This document shows positions 1 to 9,008 of a DNA stretch of 64,000 bases, piece by piece (the stretch's first letter is position 1; the number at the start of each line of letters is the position of its first letter). Both the position numbers and the translations under genes were made by a program. The stretch is from Chitinophagaceae bacterium (GTDB lineage Bacteria; Bacteroidota; Bacteroidia; Chitinophagales; Chitinophagaceae). A model generated the notes under the pieces. It saw only the letters and a list, made by a program, of their open reading frames with translations, was not told where the DNA came from and ran no database searches. The stretch is taken from contig CANFLL010000004.1 of NCBI GenBank assembly GCA_947447825.1, positions 26,220-90,219 of the forward strand, read 5' to 3'.

Positions 1-968
1 GATACACTTACATTATGTGTTTGCTGTAGCGCATTTCTTCCAAACATTTTATTCTGCCAATCAAATTTCGGAACATTTTTAAAGCTGTCTACTGTATGCC
101 AAGTATTGCCATAAGTGGAGATTCCACTTGAATCCTGTGCTGTTGTAAAAAATTGTCTTTCATATTGTAAAAGCATAAAATCATGAGGGTTCATCACGGC
201 TAATTCCTTACTAAGCTGATTCAATCCAACAGAACCGTTATAAGAAACGGTCATCTTTCCTTTTGTATTCTTTCCACCTTTTGTAGTAACAACCACAACA
301 CCATTTGCTGCACGTGCTCCATAAATGGAAGTTGCAGAAGCGTCTTTCAAAACATCAATAGATTCAATGTCTTGTGGTGCAATCAATGAAAGCCCTTCAT
401 CAGATTCTATACCATCAATTATGTACAAGGGTGCATTACTTTGAGTAACTGATCCTCCACCACGAACCTGAATTTGAACTTGCGAACCAGGAGCACCTTC
501 GGAAGTGGTAACCTGCACGCCTGCCAATTTACCTGTTATCGCTTCTTCTGCTGAATTTACAACTACATCTTTCAAGTCCTTAGCCCCAATAGTTGAAACA
601 CCCCCAGGTATATCTTTTCTTTTTATAGTTTGATAGCCAATTACAACTACTTCATCACCAACCACGTCTGCACTTAGCTCCATTTTAATAGCTAGCTTTT
701 CATCGCCTTTAGCTTCCACCAACTGCGTTTTGTAGCCAACATAGCTTATAGTAAGGTAAACTGACTCTTTACCCACTTTTACCTGAAGAGTAAAATCTCC
801 TTTGCTATTTGTTTTAACGCCTTTGTTTGTTGCTTTCAAAACAACACTTGCCCCCTCTAATGGATTTCCTTTTGCATCCACCACATTACCCTTTATTTCT
901 CTTGACTGGGCTAAGAGAGTTGCAGAAAAAAGTAGTGGGAGAATGAATAAAAACAGAAATTTCTTCAT
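1..968 (-). CDS. SusC/RagA-family TonB-linked outer membrane protein, N-terminal part
   Basis: The gene enters from the left edge, so only about 322 N-terminal residues are visible. It starts with a signal peptide (MKKFLFLFILPLLFSATLLAQ), followed by a carboxypeptidase-regulatory-like domain (about residues 23-100), then the SusC plug domain with GYQTIKRKD, ITGKLAGVQV, PLYIIDG, IESIDVLKDASATSIYGARAANGVV. These motifs are diagnostic of SusC/RagA receptors, which import glycans through the outer membrane with a SusD partner. SusD should lie beyond the window edge. It is transcribed after the pectate lyase, 121 bases downstream on the same strand, which suggests a small pectin utilisation locus. 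The substrate is an inference from that neighbour only. Confidence 0.93.
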   Translation of the reverse strand, partial: MKKFLFLFILPLLFSATLLAQSREIKGNVVDAKGNPLEGASVVLKATNKGVKTNSKGDFTLQVKVGKESVYLTISYVGYKTQLVEAKGDEKLAIKMELSADVVGDEVVVIGYQTIKRKDIPGGVSTIGAKDLKDVVVNSAEEAITGKLAGVQVTTSEGAPGSQVQIQVRGGGSVTQSNAPLYIIDGIESDEGLSLIAPQDIESIDVLKDASATSIYGARAANGVVVVTTKGGKNTKGKMTVSYNGSVGLNQLSKELAVMNPHDFMLLQYERQFFTTAQDSSGISTYGNTWHTVDSFKNVPKFDWQNKMFGRNALQQTHNVSV

Positions 969-1089
969 AATCATCAATCGTTTTATAAAATTTAATAATA
1001 CCTAGTTCCTTATTTGAGTTCACAAAGTTGGCGAAATTAATAGTACAACGTGCAAAACCATCACGCACTATCCTGCCAAATTTATGTTT

Positions 1090-3135
1090 TTACTGCTTTA
1101 TGAATGTTTGAGATACCTTTTTCATTCCTGCTTTATAGGTTAATATGTAAGTACCTGATGCCAATTTAGAAACATCAATCACTTCCTCGATAGAATTTTT
1201 TGCAATGCTCTGCGTCAACAATTTTTTTCCATCAATAGAAAAAACAGTCACATCTCCGATACCATTTGTTTTCTCATGAACTAAACTCAAGGTATTATGA
1301 GCAGGATTCGTCTTAATTCTGCAGCTACTTTTTGTGGCGTTATTCTTTACCACCAACACATTACTGTAAGTTACTGCTCCGCTTTTGTCTTGTATTTTGA
1401 GCCTATAGTATGCTGAGTTTGCTTTGCTGGATGGTGCATCGATAAACGCATAATCATTTGATTTGCTCAATCCTCCATTTGCATTTACTAAACCAATAGC
1501 ATTAAATGTAAATCCATCATTACTTCTTTCAATACTAAAAGCTTCTGTGTTTAACTCATTGCTTGTTGACCAATTTAGTGTTACTTGTTGTTGTTCGTTT
1601 GCTGCAGCTTTAAAAGCAATAAGTGAAATAGGTAAAGTTTTAGGCGCAACTAATTCATTCAAATACAATTCAAGCATGGTATATCCACTTGAGTCAACGG
1701 TGTTTCCGTCTGTTGAATCACTTGGGCTTAAACCCTTTGCTATTTCCCAAGCATCTGGAATTCCATCATGATCACTATCAGTTGGTGCAATAGCTGTAGT
1801 GTCATAAGCTGGCCATCCGCCTATTGAATCTTGCGTATCTATAATACCTATGTTTCCTTTTCCGAAGTAAGTACTTGTTGAATTTGTGGCATGTTGAGAG
1901 GCTGTACCAGTCAATGTTTCATGAATTATTCTTCTATCAAGTGTATCTCTTTTGGGATAAGTGTCTCCCACACCTTCTAAAACAGAATTAAATGCATCTA
2001 AAGCTGTTTGCATCACAATAGGTTCGTTTACTGTTGGAGCGGCAAGCTTAAAAGAGTCAGCATACGAAGCTGGATAATATTTTGGATTCAATCCTAAATA
2101 ATTGTTTGCTGTAACGGTAGGCACGCCATAAACATAATTGCCAGACATATATGCTTTTCCTTTTAACCTAGAAGCCCATGCTGGAACATAAGCATCTGTA
2201 GCATTCCATATTATTTTACCTTTAGATGCAGGCGTTGCTGGCCCAGGTTTATAATAATTATTCATTATGTTCACCTCGGCTCTTCTCAAGGCAAAGATTG
2301 GTTTGCCTGTATCTGCAATTTCTATTTCATTCCCATAGCAACCTAAATCGCTTCCCCAATTATAGATAACATTGTTTCTGTAATCCAAATAAGCTAACGT
2401 GTCGTGGGTTCTTGAACCATTAAAACGTATGGCACGGCTATGGTGATGCGCCAATAAATTATGGTGATAAGAGGCATACTGTCCTCCCCAAACACCTGCA
2501 TATCCATGGCTACCTTTTCCGTTATAAGATGCATTTAGGCTTTCGCTTACCAAACACCATTGAACGGTGGAATATTTATTGTCGTAGAATGTAGCAGCTT
2601 CTTCCATAGACCAACTCATGGAGCAATGATCTACGATAAAATTGGTTGAGTTTTCTATATCAAGTCCATAAACAGCAGGATTATTGGTTTTAGAAACATC
2701 TCCTGGGCGAAAGTGCATATATCGGATAATCAGGTTTTTTCCATAAATCTTCACCATCCCTCTTTTCGTACAAATACCATCACCAGGAGCGGTTTGCCCT
2801 GCAATAGTCATATTTGATCGTTGAACTTTTAGGGGAGTCAATAAATCTATTATTCCTCCTACCCTAAAAACGATGGTCAAGGGTTGTCCTGGAAAAGCAT
2901 TAAAGGCCTGACGAAAACTACCCGGCCCATCATCTGCCAATGTAGTTACTTCATATACTTTACCTCCACGACCACCTAATGAATATTTTCCATATCCCTC
3001 TGCTCCAGGAAAAGCCAATTGTTGTGCCTTTGCACTACTCATCAACATTAAAAGAAAGAATAAAGTGGAATTGGTTGTTGTAACTACCTTTTTAAAGGAT
3101 TTAAAAAAGGCAAACTTTGTGTGAAGTTTAAACAT
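1090..3135 (-). CDS. Secreted pectate lyase (PL1-like) with T9SS sorting tail
   Basis: 681 residues. A long N-terminal signal region (about 1-38, ending SSAKAQ) precedes a right-handed beta-helix lyase domain beginning FPGAEGYGKYSLGGRGGKVYEVTTL. It contains NMTIAGQTAPGDGI and FRPGD, typical of Bacteroidota polysaccharide lyase family 1 pectate lyases. Around residues 455-490 a DSDHDGIPDAWE segment looks like a thrombospondin-3-type calcium repeat that often follows these lyases. The last 80 residues (NPAHNTLSLVHE to GTYILTYKAGMKKVSQTFIKQ) match a type A T9SS sorting domain, so the enzyme is probably exported and attached to the cell surface. A SusC-like receptor follows on the same strand. 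Eliminative cleavage of pectate is inferred from the family. Confidence 0.9.
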   Translation of the reverse strand: MFKLHTKFAFFKSFKKVVTTTNSTLFFLLMLMSSAKAQQLAFPGAEGYGKYSLGGRGGKVYEVTTLADDGPGSFRQAFNAFPGQPLTIVFRVGGIIDLLTPLKVQRSNMTIAGQTAPGDGICTKRGMVKIYGKNLIIRYMHFRPGDVSKTNNPAVYGLDIENSTNFIVDHCSMSWSMEEAATFYDNKYSTVQWCLVSESLNASYNGKGSHGYAGVWGGQYASYHHNLLAHHHSRAIRFNGSRTHDTLAYLDYRNNVIYNWGSDLGCYGNEIEIADTGKPIFALRRAEVNIMNNYYKPGPATPASKGKIIWNATDAYVPAWASRLKGKAYMSGNYVYGVPTVTANNYLGLNPKYYPASYADSFKLAAPTVNEPIVMQTALDAFNSVLEGVGDTYPKRDTLDRRIIHETLTGTASQHATNSTSTYFGKGNIGIIDTQDSIGGWPAYDTTAIAPTDSDHDGIPDAWEIAKGLSPSDSTDGNTVDSSGYTMLELYLNELVAPKTLPISLIAFKAAANEQQQVTLNWSTSNELNTEAFSIERSNDGFTFNAIGLVNANGGLSKSNDYAFIDAPSSKANSAYYRLKIQDKSGAVTYSNVLVVKNNATKSSCRIKTNPAHNTLSLVHEKTNGIGDVTVFSIDGKKLLTQSIAKNSIEEVIDVSKLASGTYILTYKAGMKKVSQTFIKQ

Positions 3136-3472
3136 ATTGCAATCATTTGAGAAGATAAAAATAGCCTTAAATGTATTATTTAAAACTTAGGTGCGAAGAT
3201 ATTTGGCACAAGAATAAAAACTATCCTGTTCTCTCACGCAAACAAGAAACAGCGTTTAATGATTTTTTCTTTTATACTTTATTAAAAAGCAGGGTTTGGC
3301 TTTAATTAATTCTCTCTTTACTACTTCTTTGCGCAAAACCTTTATGGGCTTTGCGGTTAAATTGCCCTCCATTATAAAACTAAATAAAAGGGGCGTTTAG
3401 TTCAATTCGTCTACTTACGCTGTTTAAGAAAGTTTCTTTGGTTTACATCTCAATTGCTTAACTATTCTCTCA
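3136..3472. other. Intergenic gap with a degenerate CTTTGCG repeat
   Basis: No gene is seen in this gap of 337 bases. Around 3320-3363 two copies of CTTTGCG stand near AACC/GGTT-like words (CTTTGCGCAAAACC and CTTTGCGGTTAAA). This resembles a decayed copy of the hairpin repeats found elsewhere in the window. The remainder is AT-rich and should hold the promoter of the pectate lyase gene. Confidence 0.4.
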
Positions 3473-4294
3473 CTATCTATAGTTACCCATTGTTTTACAA
3501 TCACAGTCATCTTCCGGTGAGATGTTCATTTTTTTACAAAAAGTTTTATAAAATCCAATTCGCTCATTTCTATTATCACTTACCTCCTTTTTGATAGTAT
3601 TACATTCTAACCCCCCATTAATGATGTTAATCGTCATGCCAAAACCAGCTTTTCTGTTTAGTGCAAGGTCTTGAGGTGTAGGTATCCATTTACCACTCAT
3701 TACTTCATGGCAACTAGGTTTTGGTTTCTGTGCTTTCATCCAAAACCATAAAGCCACTTCAAAAGCCACCGTACCATTTTTGCAAACTAGTTCGGGTTGC
3801 TGCACCAAGGGCAGTTTTAAATCATCGCCGGCCAATCCATAATTGTAAGTGTAGGAGAGTTGCAATGGTCCACGACCATAATAGTTTTTGCCCGGAACTG
3901 GCTTATATTGGCTTGTGCCACCTGTGTTATAAACCGGGCAAGGCTTTTTTAAACAGTCTTGTTCTTCCTTATACACCAATCCCCAAACATAAGGTCCACC
4001 GTCAGCTTCAGGCCATCCATCGGTGGTTTCATGTGCCACATTAGCAAAAAAAGCCATTAGTTCAAGTTTGTTTTGCAACTCATTTCCTTCGGTGGCAAAT
4101 GTTGGAAACTTTAGTGTGGCAGCAACAAAAGATTCATAAGTGTAGAGTTTATCATGATGCGGAAACAATTGTTCGTACTGTTGTTTTGAGAGTAATTTTT
4201 TGATTGGATTTTCGGCAGCCAATGAATGTTGAAGTCCACAATTCATCAATAAACAAATGAAGAAGAGGAGAAATAAGTATGTACTTTTTTTCAT
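3473..4294 (-). CDS. GH19-family chitinase, exported
   Basis: 273 residues from the ATG at 4294; the longer in-frame start at 4336 would place 14 polar residues before the signal peptide, so the shorter start is preferred. The N-terminus (MKKSTYLFLLFFICLLMNCG) is a signal peptide and may be a lipoprotein signal, although Asn before Cys is not a canonical lipobox. The body contains FFANVAHETTDGW, in which the first Glu fits the GH19 catalytic acid, then NYYGRGPLQLSYTYNYG, the classic plant-class/Streptomyces GH19 signature, and the GFGMTINIINGGLEC ending. Family enzymes hydrolyse chitin with inversion. It lies alone, 340 bases upstream of the pectate lyase. Confidence 0.9.
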   Translation of the reverse strand: MKKSTYLFLLFFICLLMNCGLQHSLAAENPIKKLLSKQQYEQLFPHHDKLYTYESFVAATLKFPTFATEGNELQNKLELMAFFANVAHETTDGWPEADGGPYVWGLVYKEEQDCLKKPCPVYNTGGTSQYKPVPGKNYYGRGPLQLSYTYNYGLAGDDLKLPLVQQPELVCKNGTVAFEVALWFWMKAQKPKPSCHEVMSGKWIPTPQDLALNRKAGFGMTINIINGGLECNTIKKEVSDNRNERIGFYKTFCKKMNISPEDDCDCKTMGNYR

Positions 4295-4532
4295 GATTAC
4301 TTTTTTAAGATTATGCTGCGCAATAAGGTCTTTCAAAATGCTTATTGTTCTTTCAATTCAAAAATAAAGACTATGTCATTTAAAGAAGGTTAAAAAATAG
4401 CGGGATTGGTAGGAGCAATCAAAAAGATGGAAAAATAAATTTCTTATAATAAAATGTTTTGTATAAGTATCTGCCATAAAAAAACAAGCATTCCTCTTCA
4501 AGATGTCCGCCACATTCACCATTCATCTTTAA

Positions 4533-4910
4533 TCAATAATAACCTTGTTTCATTTCTACCCAATTGATGATTGTTTCTGCTTGTTCTAAACCTGCATTAC
4601 TAACTTTTACACTTAGGTTTCCATCATATCCCATTGCAAGATGCAGCGTATCATAAGCTACTCTAAAGTTTAAAAGCATCTTTCTATCCACCTTTCCCAA
4701 TTCCTCCTGATACCATTCCACACTTTTTCTTCCTTTTCTCTTCAATCCAAAATAACCATCCAACGCTTCCAAAATACCAGAGTAGGCAGTGTTTCCTGCC
4801 ATCTTCACATACTTTTTATCATGATAAAATCCATCTTCCTTTTGCGCTTTAGTACTCAATATTTCTTTTGCATTATCTAAATATCGGTGCGCTTCCTCAA
4901 TATGTTTCAT
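4533..4910 (-). CDS. DUF5618-like small helical protein
   Basis: 125 residues, soluble, no signal peptide. It opens MKHIEEAHRYLDNAKEIL and has a helical pattern with DKKYVKMAGNTAYSGILEALDGYF, resembling HEPN-like DUF5618 proteins of Bacteroidota. That assignment is from memory of the family and the function is unknown. An 18-codon remnant of a second copy lies on the other strand at 24070-24126, so the gene family has been duplicated and partly lost in this genome. Confidence 0.7.
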   Translation of the reverse strand: MKHIEEAHRYLDNAKEILSTKAQKEDGFYHDKKYVKMAGNTAYSGILEALDGYFGLKRKGRKSVEWYQEELGKVDRKMLLNFRVAYDTLHLAMGYDGNLSVKVSNAGLEQAETIINWVEMKQGYY

Positions 4911-4993
4911 GCTGGTAAAACTAATCTATAAGTTGAAAGTCAAGAGTTGAAAGTTTAAAAGTAAAAAGTCGAAAGTCAAGAGAAGATAGTTTT

Positions 4994-5033
4994 AAAAAAG
5001 CAAAAGGCTACTCTATAAAGGGTAGCCTCTTGC
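4994..5033 (-). terminator. Intrinsic terminator of the fibronectin-like gene
   Basis: Read on the minus strand, a 12-bp stem (GCAAGAGGCTAC with GTAGCCTTTTGC) with a roughly 10-base loop is followed directly by six T residues. It lies 26 bases beyond the stop of the gene at 5059-5682. Confidence 0.85.
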
Positions 5034-5058
5034 TTAACTCATCATTCAAAACTCAACC

Positions 5059-5682
5059 CTAATTTGCCGCCCTTGTTATTGGTGCACTATAATTTCTTCT
5101 TGGATCTGTGCCACAAGCCGCCATTTTAAAAACATAAGGAACAAAACTTGGCAAACCATCAATTTCTAAAGAGTGAGAAGTAGTTGTTTTTGTTACCCAA
5201 ACACTTGCATCCGTTGCAGGATGAGGCGTAAACAATATTTCATAAAACTTGGCCTTAGGCATTGCTTTGCAACTAGCCAACACCTTATTACTAGCCTGTT
5301 GCGTAACAACATTAAAACCAGTAACCACTCCAAAAGCACCAATTTTAGCTTTTGAAGCCGCTGTGTGCATTCCTGCCGACAAAATTTTTGTTTCGTCGCC
5401 ACCGCTAGTCAACTGCACATACGCACACTCCACGTGAATCATACCTTCCAAAATTTTCCGTTCATCATCTTTATCAGACGTTTGCGTTGGCGTACCATTA
5501 TGAGCCAATGCTAATTTTCCCTGAAATTTAATCCGCTGTGCCGTAATTACCGTTAACGCAGGCGAAGGCGTTGCGTAGGTTGCGATACTTGCCGCCATCT
5601 TCGTTTCTATACTTTCCACTTCTATCACAAACTCAGGGTCTGTGTAAGTGTCTATCGAATAATTAATTAGAACATCTGCCAT
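5059..5682 (-). CDS. Fibronectin-III-like small protein, paralogue 1
   Basis: 207 residues with no signal peptide or membrane segment. The N-terminal half is probably helical and carries TPSPALTVI and YVQLTSGGDETKILSAGMH. The C-terminal half (about 115-207) reads like a fibronectin type III fold, ending LEIDGLPSFVPYVFKMAACGTDPRRNYSAPI. Similar roughly 200-residue proteins occur in many Bacteroidota, but I know no function. The paralogue at 30583-31203 is roughly 60% identical by eye. Both genes share a conserved 34-base leader block and a 21-bp-period array upstream, which is the main reason to look at them again. Confidence 0.75.
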   Translation of the reverse strand: MADVLINYSIDTYTDPEFVIEVESIETKMAASIATYATPSPALTVITAQRIKFQGKLALAHNGTPTQTSDKDDERKILEGMIHVECAYVQLTSGGDETKILSAGMHTAASKAKIGAFGVVTGFNVVTQQASNKVLASCKAMPKAKFYEILFTPHPATDASVWVTKTTTSHSLEIDGLPSFVPYVFKMAACGTDPRRNYSAPITRAAN

Positions 5683-5702
5683 TTTATGATTTTTTTAAAA
5701 GA

Positions 5703-5736
5703 ATGAAAATAATCCGTTGAAAGTAGTCTTATTGTA
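5703..5736 (-). promoter_or_regulatory. Conserved leader block of fibronectin-like paralogue 1
   Basis: This block of about 34 bases, starting 21 bases upstream of the start codon, is nearly identical to 31223-31257 in front of the paralogue. On the minus strand it includes TACAATAAGACTACTTTCAA. TACTTTC resembles a Bacteroidota -7 element (TAnnTTTG), so it may be the promoter and 5' end of the transcript. A clear -33 element was not identified. Confidence 0.5.
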
Positions 5737-5774
5737 ACGGGTAATTAAAATTTTATTTCGTAAGAACCCTATTT

Positions 5775-5963
5775 ACTTGATGACGAAAACCAAAAACTTC
5801 ATCACTTAATCGAAAAAGTTCATCATAAAAAACATTTTCTTCATCAAATAATTATGGAACTTCATCAAAAAAACCAAAAACTTCATCAAGTATTTGGAAA
5901 ACTTCATCAAGAAAGTCAAATACTTCATCACTTTTTTCAATTACTTGATGAAGTTTTTGAGGA
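5775..5963. repeat. 21-bp phased array A (core ACTTCATCA), 9 units
   Basis: Nine units start at 5775, 5796, 5817, 5838, 5859, 5880, 5901, 5922 and 5943, always 21 bases apart. The core is ACTTCATCA; the first and last units carry the related ACTTGATGA. The other 12 bases of each unit vary and are A/T-rich. Some units are dyadic (ACTTCATCAAGT at 5880, ACTTGATGAAGT at 5943). The array lies between divergent genes and occupies over half of the 344-base gap. Confidence 0.95.
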
Positions 5964-6026
5964 TTGGTAAGCTATATTTGACTTTCGGATATAGGAATAG
6001 GACAACATTTACAAATAATTTAGACT

Positions 6027-6953
6027 ATGGTTATCAATCAAATAAAAACTAAGAAAGGGTGCTGCTTGGTGCTTTTAATACTGGGAATGAGTTTTTCTGT
6101 AAGAGGATTTGGACAGACAATTTACAAGGGATTTATAGGCGTGTATCCAATTGAGTTGGTTATAGATGATTTTTATGGTGATAAAGAAATAACGGCAGTG
6201 TATTCTTACATGAAATTCTGCGACCCGATTCCAATTAATGGTGAGCATCATAAAGATTCATTAATACTTTATGAAAAGGACAAGAATTGTAAAACATCAG
6301 CCATTCTACTATTCGATAAATATGATAAAAATGCTAAAATCATTGAGGGGACATGGAAAAATTTATCAACTAAAAAAGAGCTCAAAATAACTTTGAAAAA
6401 GGATTATGAAATTGAAGATGCTTATGCAGATAGCATTGAATGGAAGAATAGAGAAATATTGCAACCTGTTTCGCTAGAGGATTATTATTTTAAAGTTGTT
6501 ACTTCAAAAGAAAAGAATGCATACGGTGTTGTAACTGGAGTAAAAATATTTCAAAAGGGTACTGGACAATTAGTTCAAACGCTAAAGGCAGATGAATGTG
6601 AAATTAAGAGACTAAATAGCATTTATATTGGTGATTTTAATTTTGATGGGATAGAAGACTTTTCTCTTTTTCAATCTCATGCTGGTGCTGGTCCAAATAC
6701 TTCATTTATGTATTTTTTGTTTAACCCCAATACAAAAAAATTCTTTGATTCAAAATTTGGGGGTACTTCATTAGAGTTTGATTCAAAACGAAAGAGAATT
6801 TATGAAATGAATTCATGTTGTGCAGGTCATAATCAAACCACCGCAGAATATAAAGTTGTAAATAATAAAATGGTTTTATTGGAAGAACATTGCTGGATTT
6901 GGGATGAGAAAAAGCAAGATATGGTAGAAAGAAAAATGAAAGATTGCCGTTGA
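6027..6953 (+). CDS. Secreted protein with VCBS/XAC2610-like C-terminal region
   Basis: 308 residues. An N-terminal signal peptide (about 1-30, ending VRGFGQ) indicates export. The C-terminal third contains IGDFNFDGIEDFSLFQ, a calcium-loop-like DxNxDGxxD motif, followed by GPNTSFMYFLFNPNTKKFF. This is the pattern of XAC2610/FG-GAP-related proteins of unknown function. The middle (IPINGEHHKDSLILYEKD) looks like a beta-rich domain of the same kind of proteins. Monocistronic; array A lies upstream and a palindromic repeat and the TPR gene downstream. Confidence 0.7.
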   Translation: MVINQIKTKKGCCLVLLILGMSFSVRGFGQTIYKGFIGVYPIELVIDDFYGDKEITAVYSYMKFCDPIPINGEHHKDSLILYEKDKNCKTSAILLFDKYDKNAKIIEGTWKNLSTKKELKITLKKDYEIEDAYADSIEWKNREILQPVSLEDYYFKVVTSKEKNAYGVVTGVKIFQKGTGQLVQTLKADECEIKRLNSIYIGDFNFDGIEDFSLFQSHAGAGPNTSFMYFLFNPNTKKFFDSKFGGTSLEFDSKRKRIYEMNSCCAGHNQTTAEYKVVNNKMVLLEEHCWIWDEKKQDMVERKMKDCR

Positions 6954-7030
6954 TGTTTTATTCATATTTCCCATCCATTCGCCGTTGTTTCCTCTTTTAA
7001 GCAACAACAATAAATTCAGCGTTCATTCAA

Positions 7031-7063
7031 AAACCTGTCAGGTCTTGAAGACCTGACAGGTTT
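7031..7063. repeat. Perfect 15-bp-arm palindromic repeat
   Basis: Two 15-base arms (core ACCTGTCAGGTCT) separated by three bases (TGA) form a perfect inverted repeat. Similar palindromes are dispersed in Bacteroidota genomes. It lies between two plus-strand genes and has no T tract, so it is unlikely to be a simple terminator. Confidence 0.85.
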
Positions 7064-7119
7064 AATTGGGACATAAAAATTATCTATTTTAGCATCTACA
7101 ACTCAATAAATACGGTCTT

Positions 7120-8253
7120 ATGAAACATAAAAACGTCTTCCTATTGCTTGCTTTTGTGCCACTGTTTTTGATGGCACAAACTAAAGACTACAACTACTAT
7201 TATACTAGTGGAAACGATTTGCTACAGAAAGGAAATTGGAAAGAAGCCTTGGCCATGTTTGATAGTGCATTGTTGTTTCAACCGAAAAGCTCGAATGCCT
7301 ACATTGGCAGGGGTGGAGCTAAAGTATATAGTGATCTATTTGAAGAAGGATTAAAAGATTATGATACTGCAATATTGTATGCTGAAAAAAAAGATAAGCT
7401 AAGTTTTTACAGGAAGAAAGAAAATGCGCTTGAAAGTGAAAAGCTAAGGAATTATTATTATTTTGATCAAAAACTAGCCATTTATAATGAGGCAATGGCT
7501 GCTTTTCCAGATTCTGCAAGTGCTTATTCGGACAGGTCATTTTTGTATTATTTTAAGGGGAAGTACGAGGAAGCCTTGGATGATGCAAAAAAATCGATGA
7601 AAATTTGCCATACTGTTGATGGATATTCCATATTGGCGTTGGCAATGGCTAAGACAGGTGATTATTCTGAGAAAAGAATTAGGAGTGAGTATGACAAATG
7701 CATTGAAGAATTTCCAAATGATGCAGCGAGTTATTTTAACAGAGGAGTATATTTTGATGGAAAACGGAAATCATTAATGAAAAATCATCCTAATAGTGAA
7801 CAAAACAAAGAAATGTTGGACTTGCAAGAGAAATCTCTTTTAGATTTTAGTAAGGCGGTTTCACTTAATCCTAATGAGTCCATTTATCAATCCTTTTATT
7901 GTAGGTTGAAAGTAAATTCAAATAAATTTAGTAGTGATGAAATATTGAAGGATTATCAATCTTGGATAGACCATTGCCCAACGAGTAGACAACCGTATTC
8001 TGAGAGGGCAATGTATTATGCATCGCTGAAACGATGGGAGGACGCCATTGTAGATATAGATTCTTCCACAAAGGATATTAAAAGTCCATTAGCGATTCTC
8101 TACAAAGCAAATTTTAAGGATCTATCAGGCAATTATACGCCAGAAGATATTTTGAAAGATTTGGATAAGGCGGCAGCATTAAAAGCAGAAAAAGGTTTTG
8201 TTGTCTTTAATGATGAAATGTACAAACGGCTGAAGGCTAAGTATGGTAAATAA
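7120..8253 (+). CDS. Exported tetratricopeptide-repeat protein
   Basis: 377 residues. A signal peptide (MKHKNVFLLLAFVPLFLMAQ) is followed by TPR units: GNDLLQKGNWKEALAMFDSALLFQP (about 31-55), YIGRGGAKVYSDLFEEGLKDYDTAIL (62-87), YSDRSFLYYFKGKYEEALDDAKKSM (136-160), and later units around 205-250 and 295-320. Such proteins act as protein-protein interaction scaffolds in the periplasm or outer membrane. No catalytic domain is visible, so the partner is unknown. Convergent with hpf, separated by a bidirectional terminator. Confidence 0.85.
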   Translation: MKHKNVFLLLAFVPLFLMAQTKDYNYYYTSGNDLLQKGNWKEALAMFDSALLFQPKSSNAYIGRGGAKVYSDLFEEGLKDYDTAILYAEKKDKLSFYRKKENALESEKLRNYYYFDQKLAIYNEAMAAFPDSASAYSDRSFLYYFKGKYEEALDDAKKSMKICHTVDGYSILALAMAKTGDYSEKRIRSEYDKCIEEFPNDAASYFNRGVYFDGKRKSLMKNHPNSEQNKEMLDLQEKSLLDFSKAVSLNPNESIYQSFYCRLKVNSNKFSSDEILKDYQSWIDHCPTSRQPYSERAMYYASLKRWEDAIVDIDSSTKDIKSPLAILYKANFKDLSGNYTPEDILKDLDKAAALKAEKGFVVFNDEMYKRLKAKYGK

Positions 8254-8382
8254 CTTCAAAGAAAAAGTACCATTATGATATATTCCTGTTTTGAAACAAA
8301 TCGAATATTTTGACTAGTCTTGTTTATTATATCGCTTGGTGATATTTAAGTTTCATCTTTTTTATTCAACTTATTACCAATA

Positions 8383-8409
8383 AAAAAGGCCTCAAATTGA
8401 GGCCTTTTT
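8383..8409. terminator. Bidirectional terminator between TPR gene and hpf
   Basis: AAAAAGGCCTCAA, loop, and TTGAGGCCTTTTT form a stem with A and T tracts on both sides, between two convergent genes. Confidence 0.93.
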
Positions 8410-8417
8410 AAAATGTT

Positions 8418-8717
8418 TTAAGCGGCAAGCTTTTCTTTTTTTCTTTTTATTTGATTAACGATAGATTCCATTGCAGAATCGAATGACTCTTCGAATGATT
8501 TAGAAGATGTCTTTACAAAAAACTCATGTTTTGGAACGTGCACCTTAATCTCTACAACCTTATCTTTAATGTTATGGACTAGGTTATCCAACTTTAAAAA
8601 CACATCTACTTTTGTAATCTTATCATGAAAAGTGTTTAGCTTTTCTACTTTTTTTGAAACAAATTCTAATAACTTTTCGTCTGCGTCAAAGTGCACTGTT
8701 TGAATGTTAATGTTCAT
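8418..8717 (-). CDS. hpf: Ribosome hibernation-promoting factor (short HPF/YfiA type)
   Basis: 99 residues, matching the short form of the family. It starts MNINIQTVHFDADEKLLEFVSKKVEKLN, continues through VDVFLKLDN and the VVEIKVHVPKHEFFVKTSSKSFEESFDSAMESI stretch, and ends QIKRKKEKLAA, a typical basic tail. It binds the decoding region of the 30S subunit in stationary phase and favours inactive 100S dimers or 70S storage. It is the last gene of the rpsU-xer-hpf group common in Bacteroidota, 291 bases after the recombinase gene. Confidence 0.93.
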   Translation of the reverse strand: MNINIQTVHFDADEKLLEFVSKKVEKLNTFHDKITKVDVFLKLDNLVHNIKDKVVEIKVHVPKHEFFVKTSSKSFEESFDSAMESIVNQIKRKKEKLAA

Positions 8718-8865
8718 AGCAACTCAATTTAAATTTTGAAATAATAAAGAATGTCGTGTAGTTTTCTTTACATAAGCCTTGTTATTAAATTATCACACCA
8801 CTAATGTACAGAGAAAAGATTTAATAAAAAGATAATCTTGAAAAAAAATATAGCTAGGTTTTTTT

Positions 8866-8986
8866 AACCACAAGGCTCACTTAGAAATCACCAAGAACCA
8901 AAGGTTGTATGAAATCGTTACTTAGAAATTTTAATGTGGAATCAAAACCGTTGGATCCCTTGTTTTTCCCTTGTGAAGTTTGTGGT
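8866..8986. repeat. Imperfect hairpin repeat with ACCACAAG ends
   Basis: The left end reads AACCACAAGGCTCAC and the right end CCTTGTGAAGTTTGTGGT, its imperfect reverse complement. The element is about 121 bases and fills most of the gap between xer and hpf. It belongs to the family also seen at 15654, 17754, 18253, 23920 and 48642. Confidence 0.7.
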
Positions 8987-9008
8987 AAAGATGCTGCGAT
9001 TGAAAACC

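Noticed and set aside
5775..5963. TIGR-type guide RNA array
   Set aside because: No Nop-domain Tas-like gene is present and the units do not show two alternating short repeats around variable guides, so this was not claimed.
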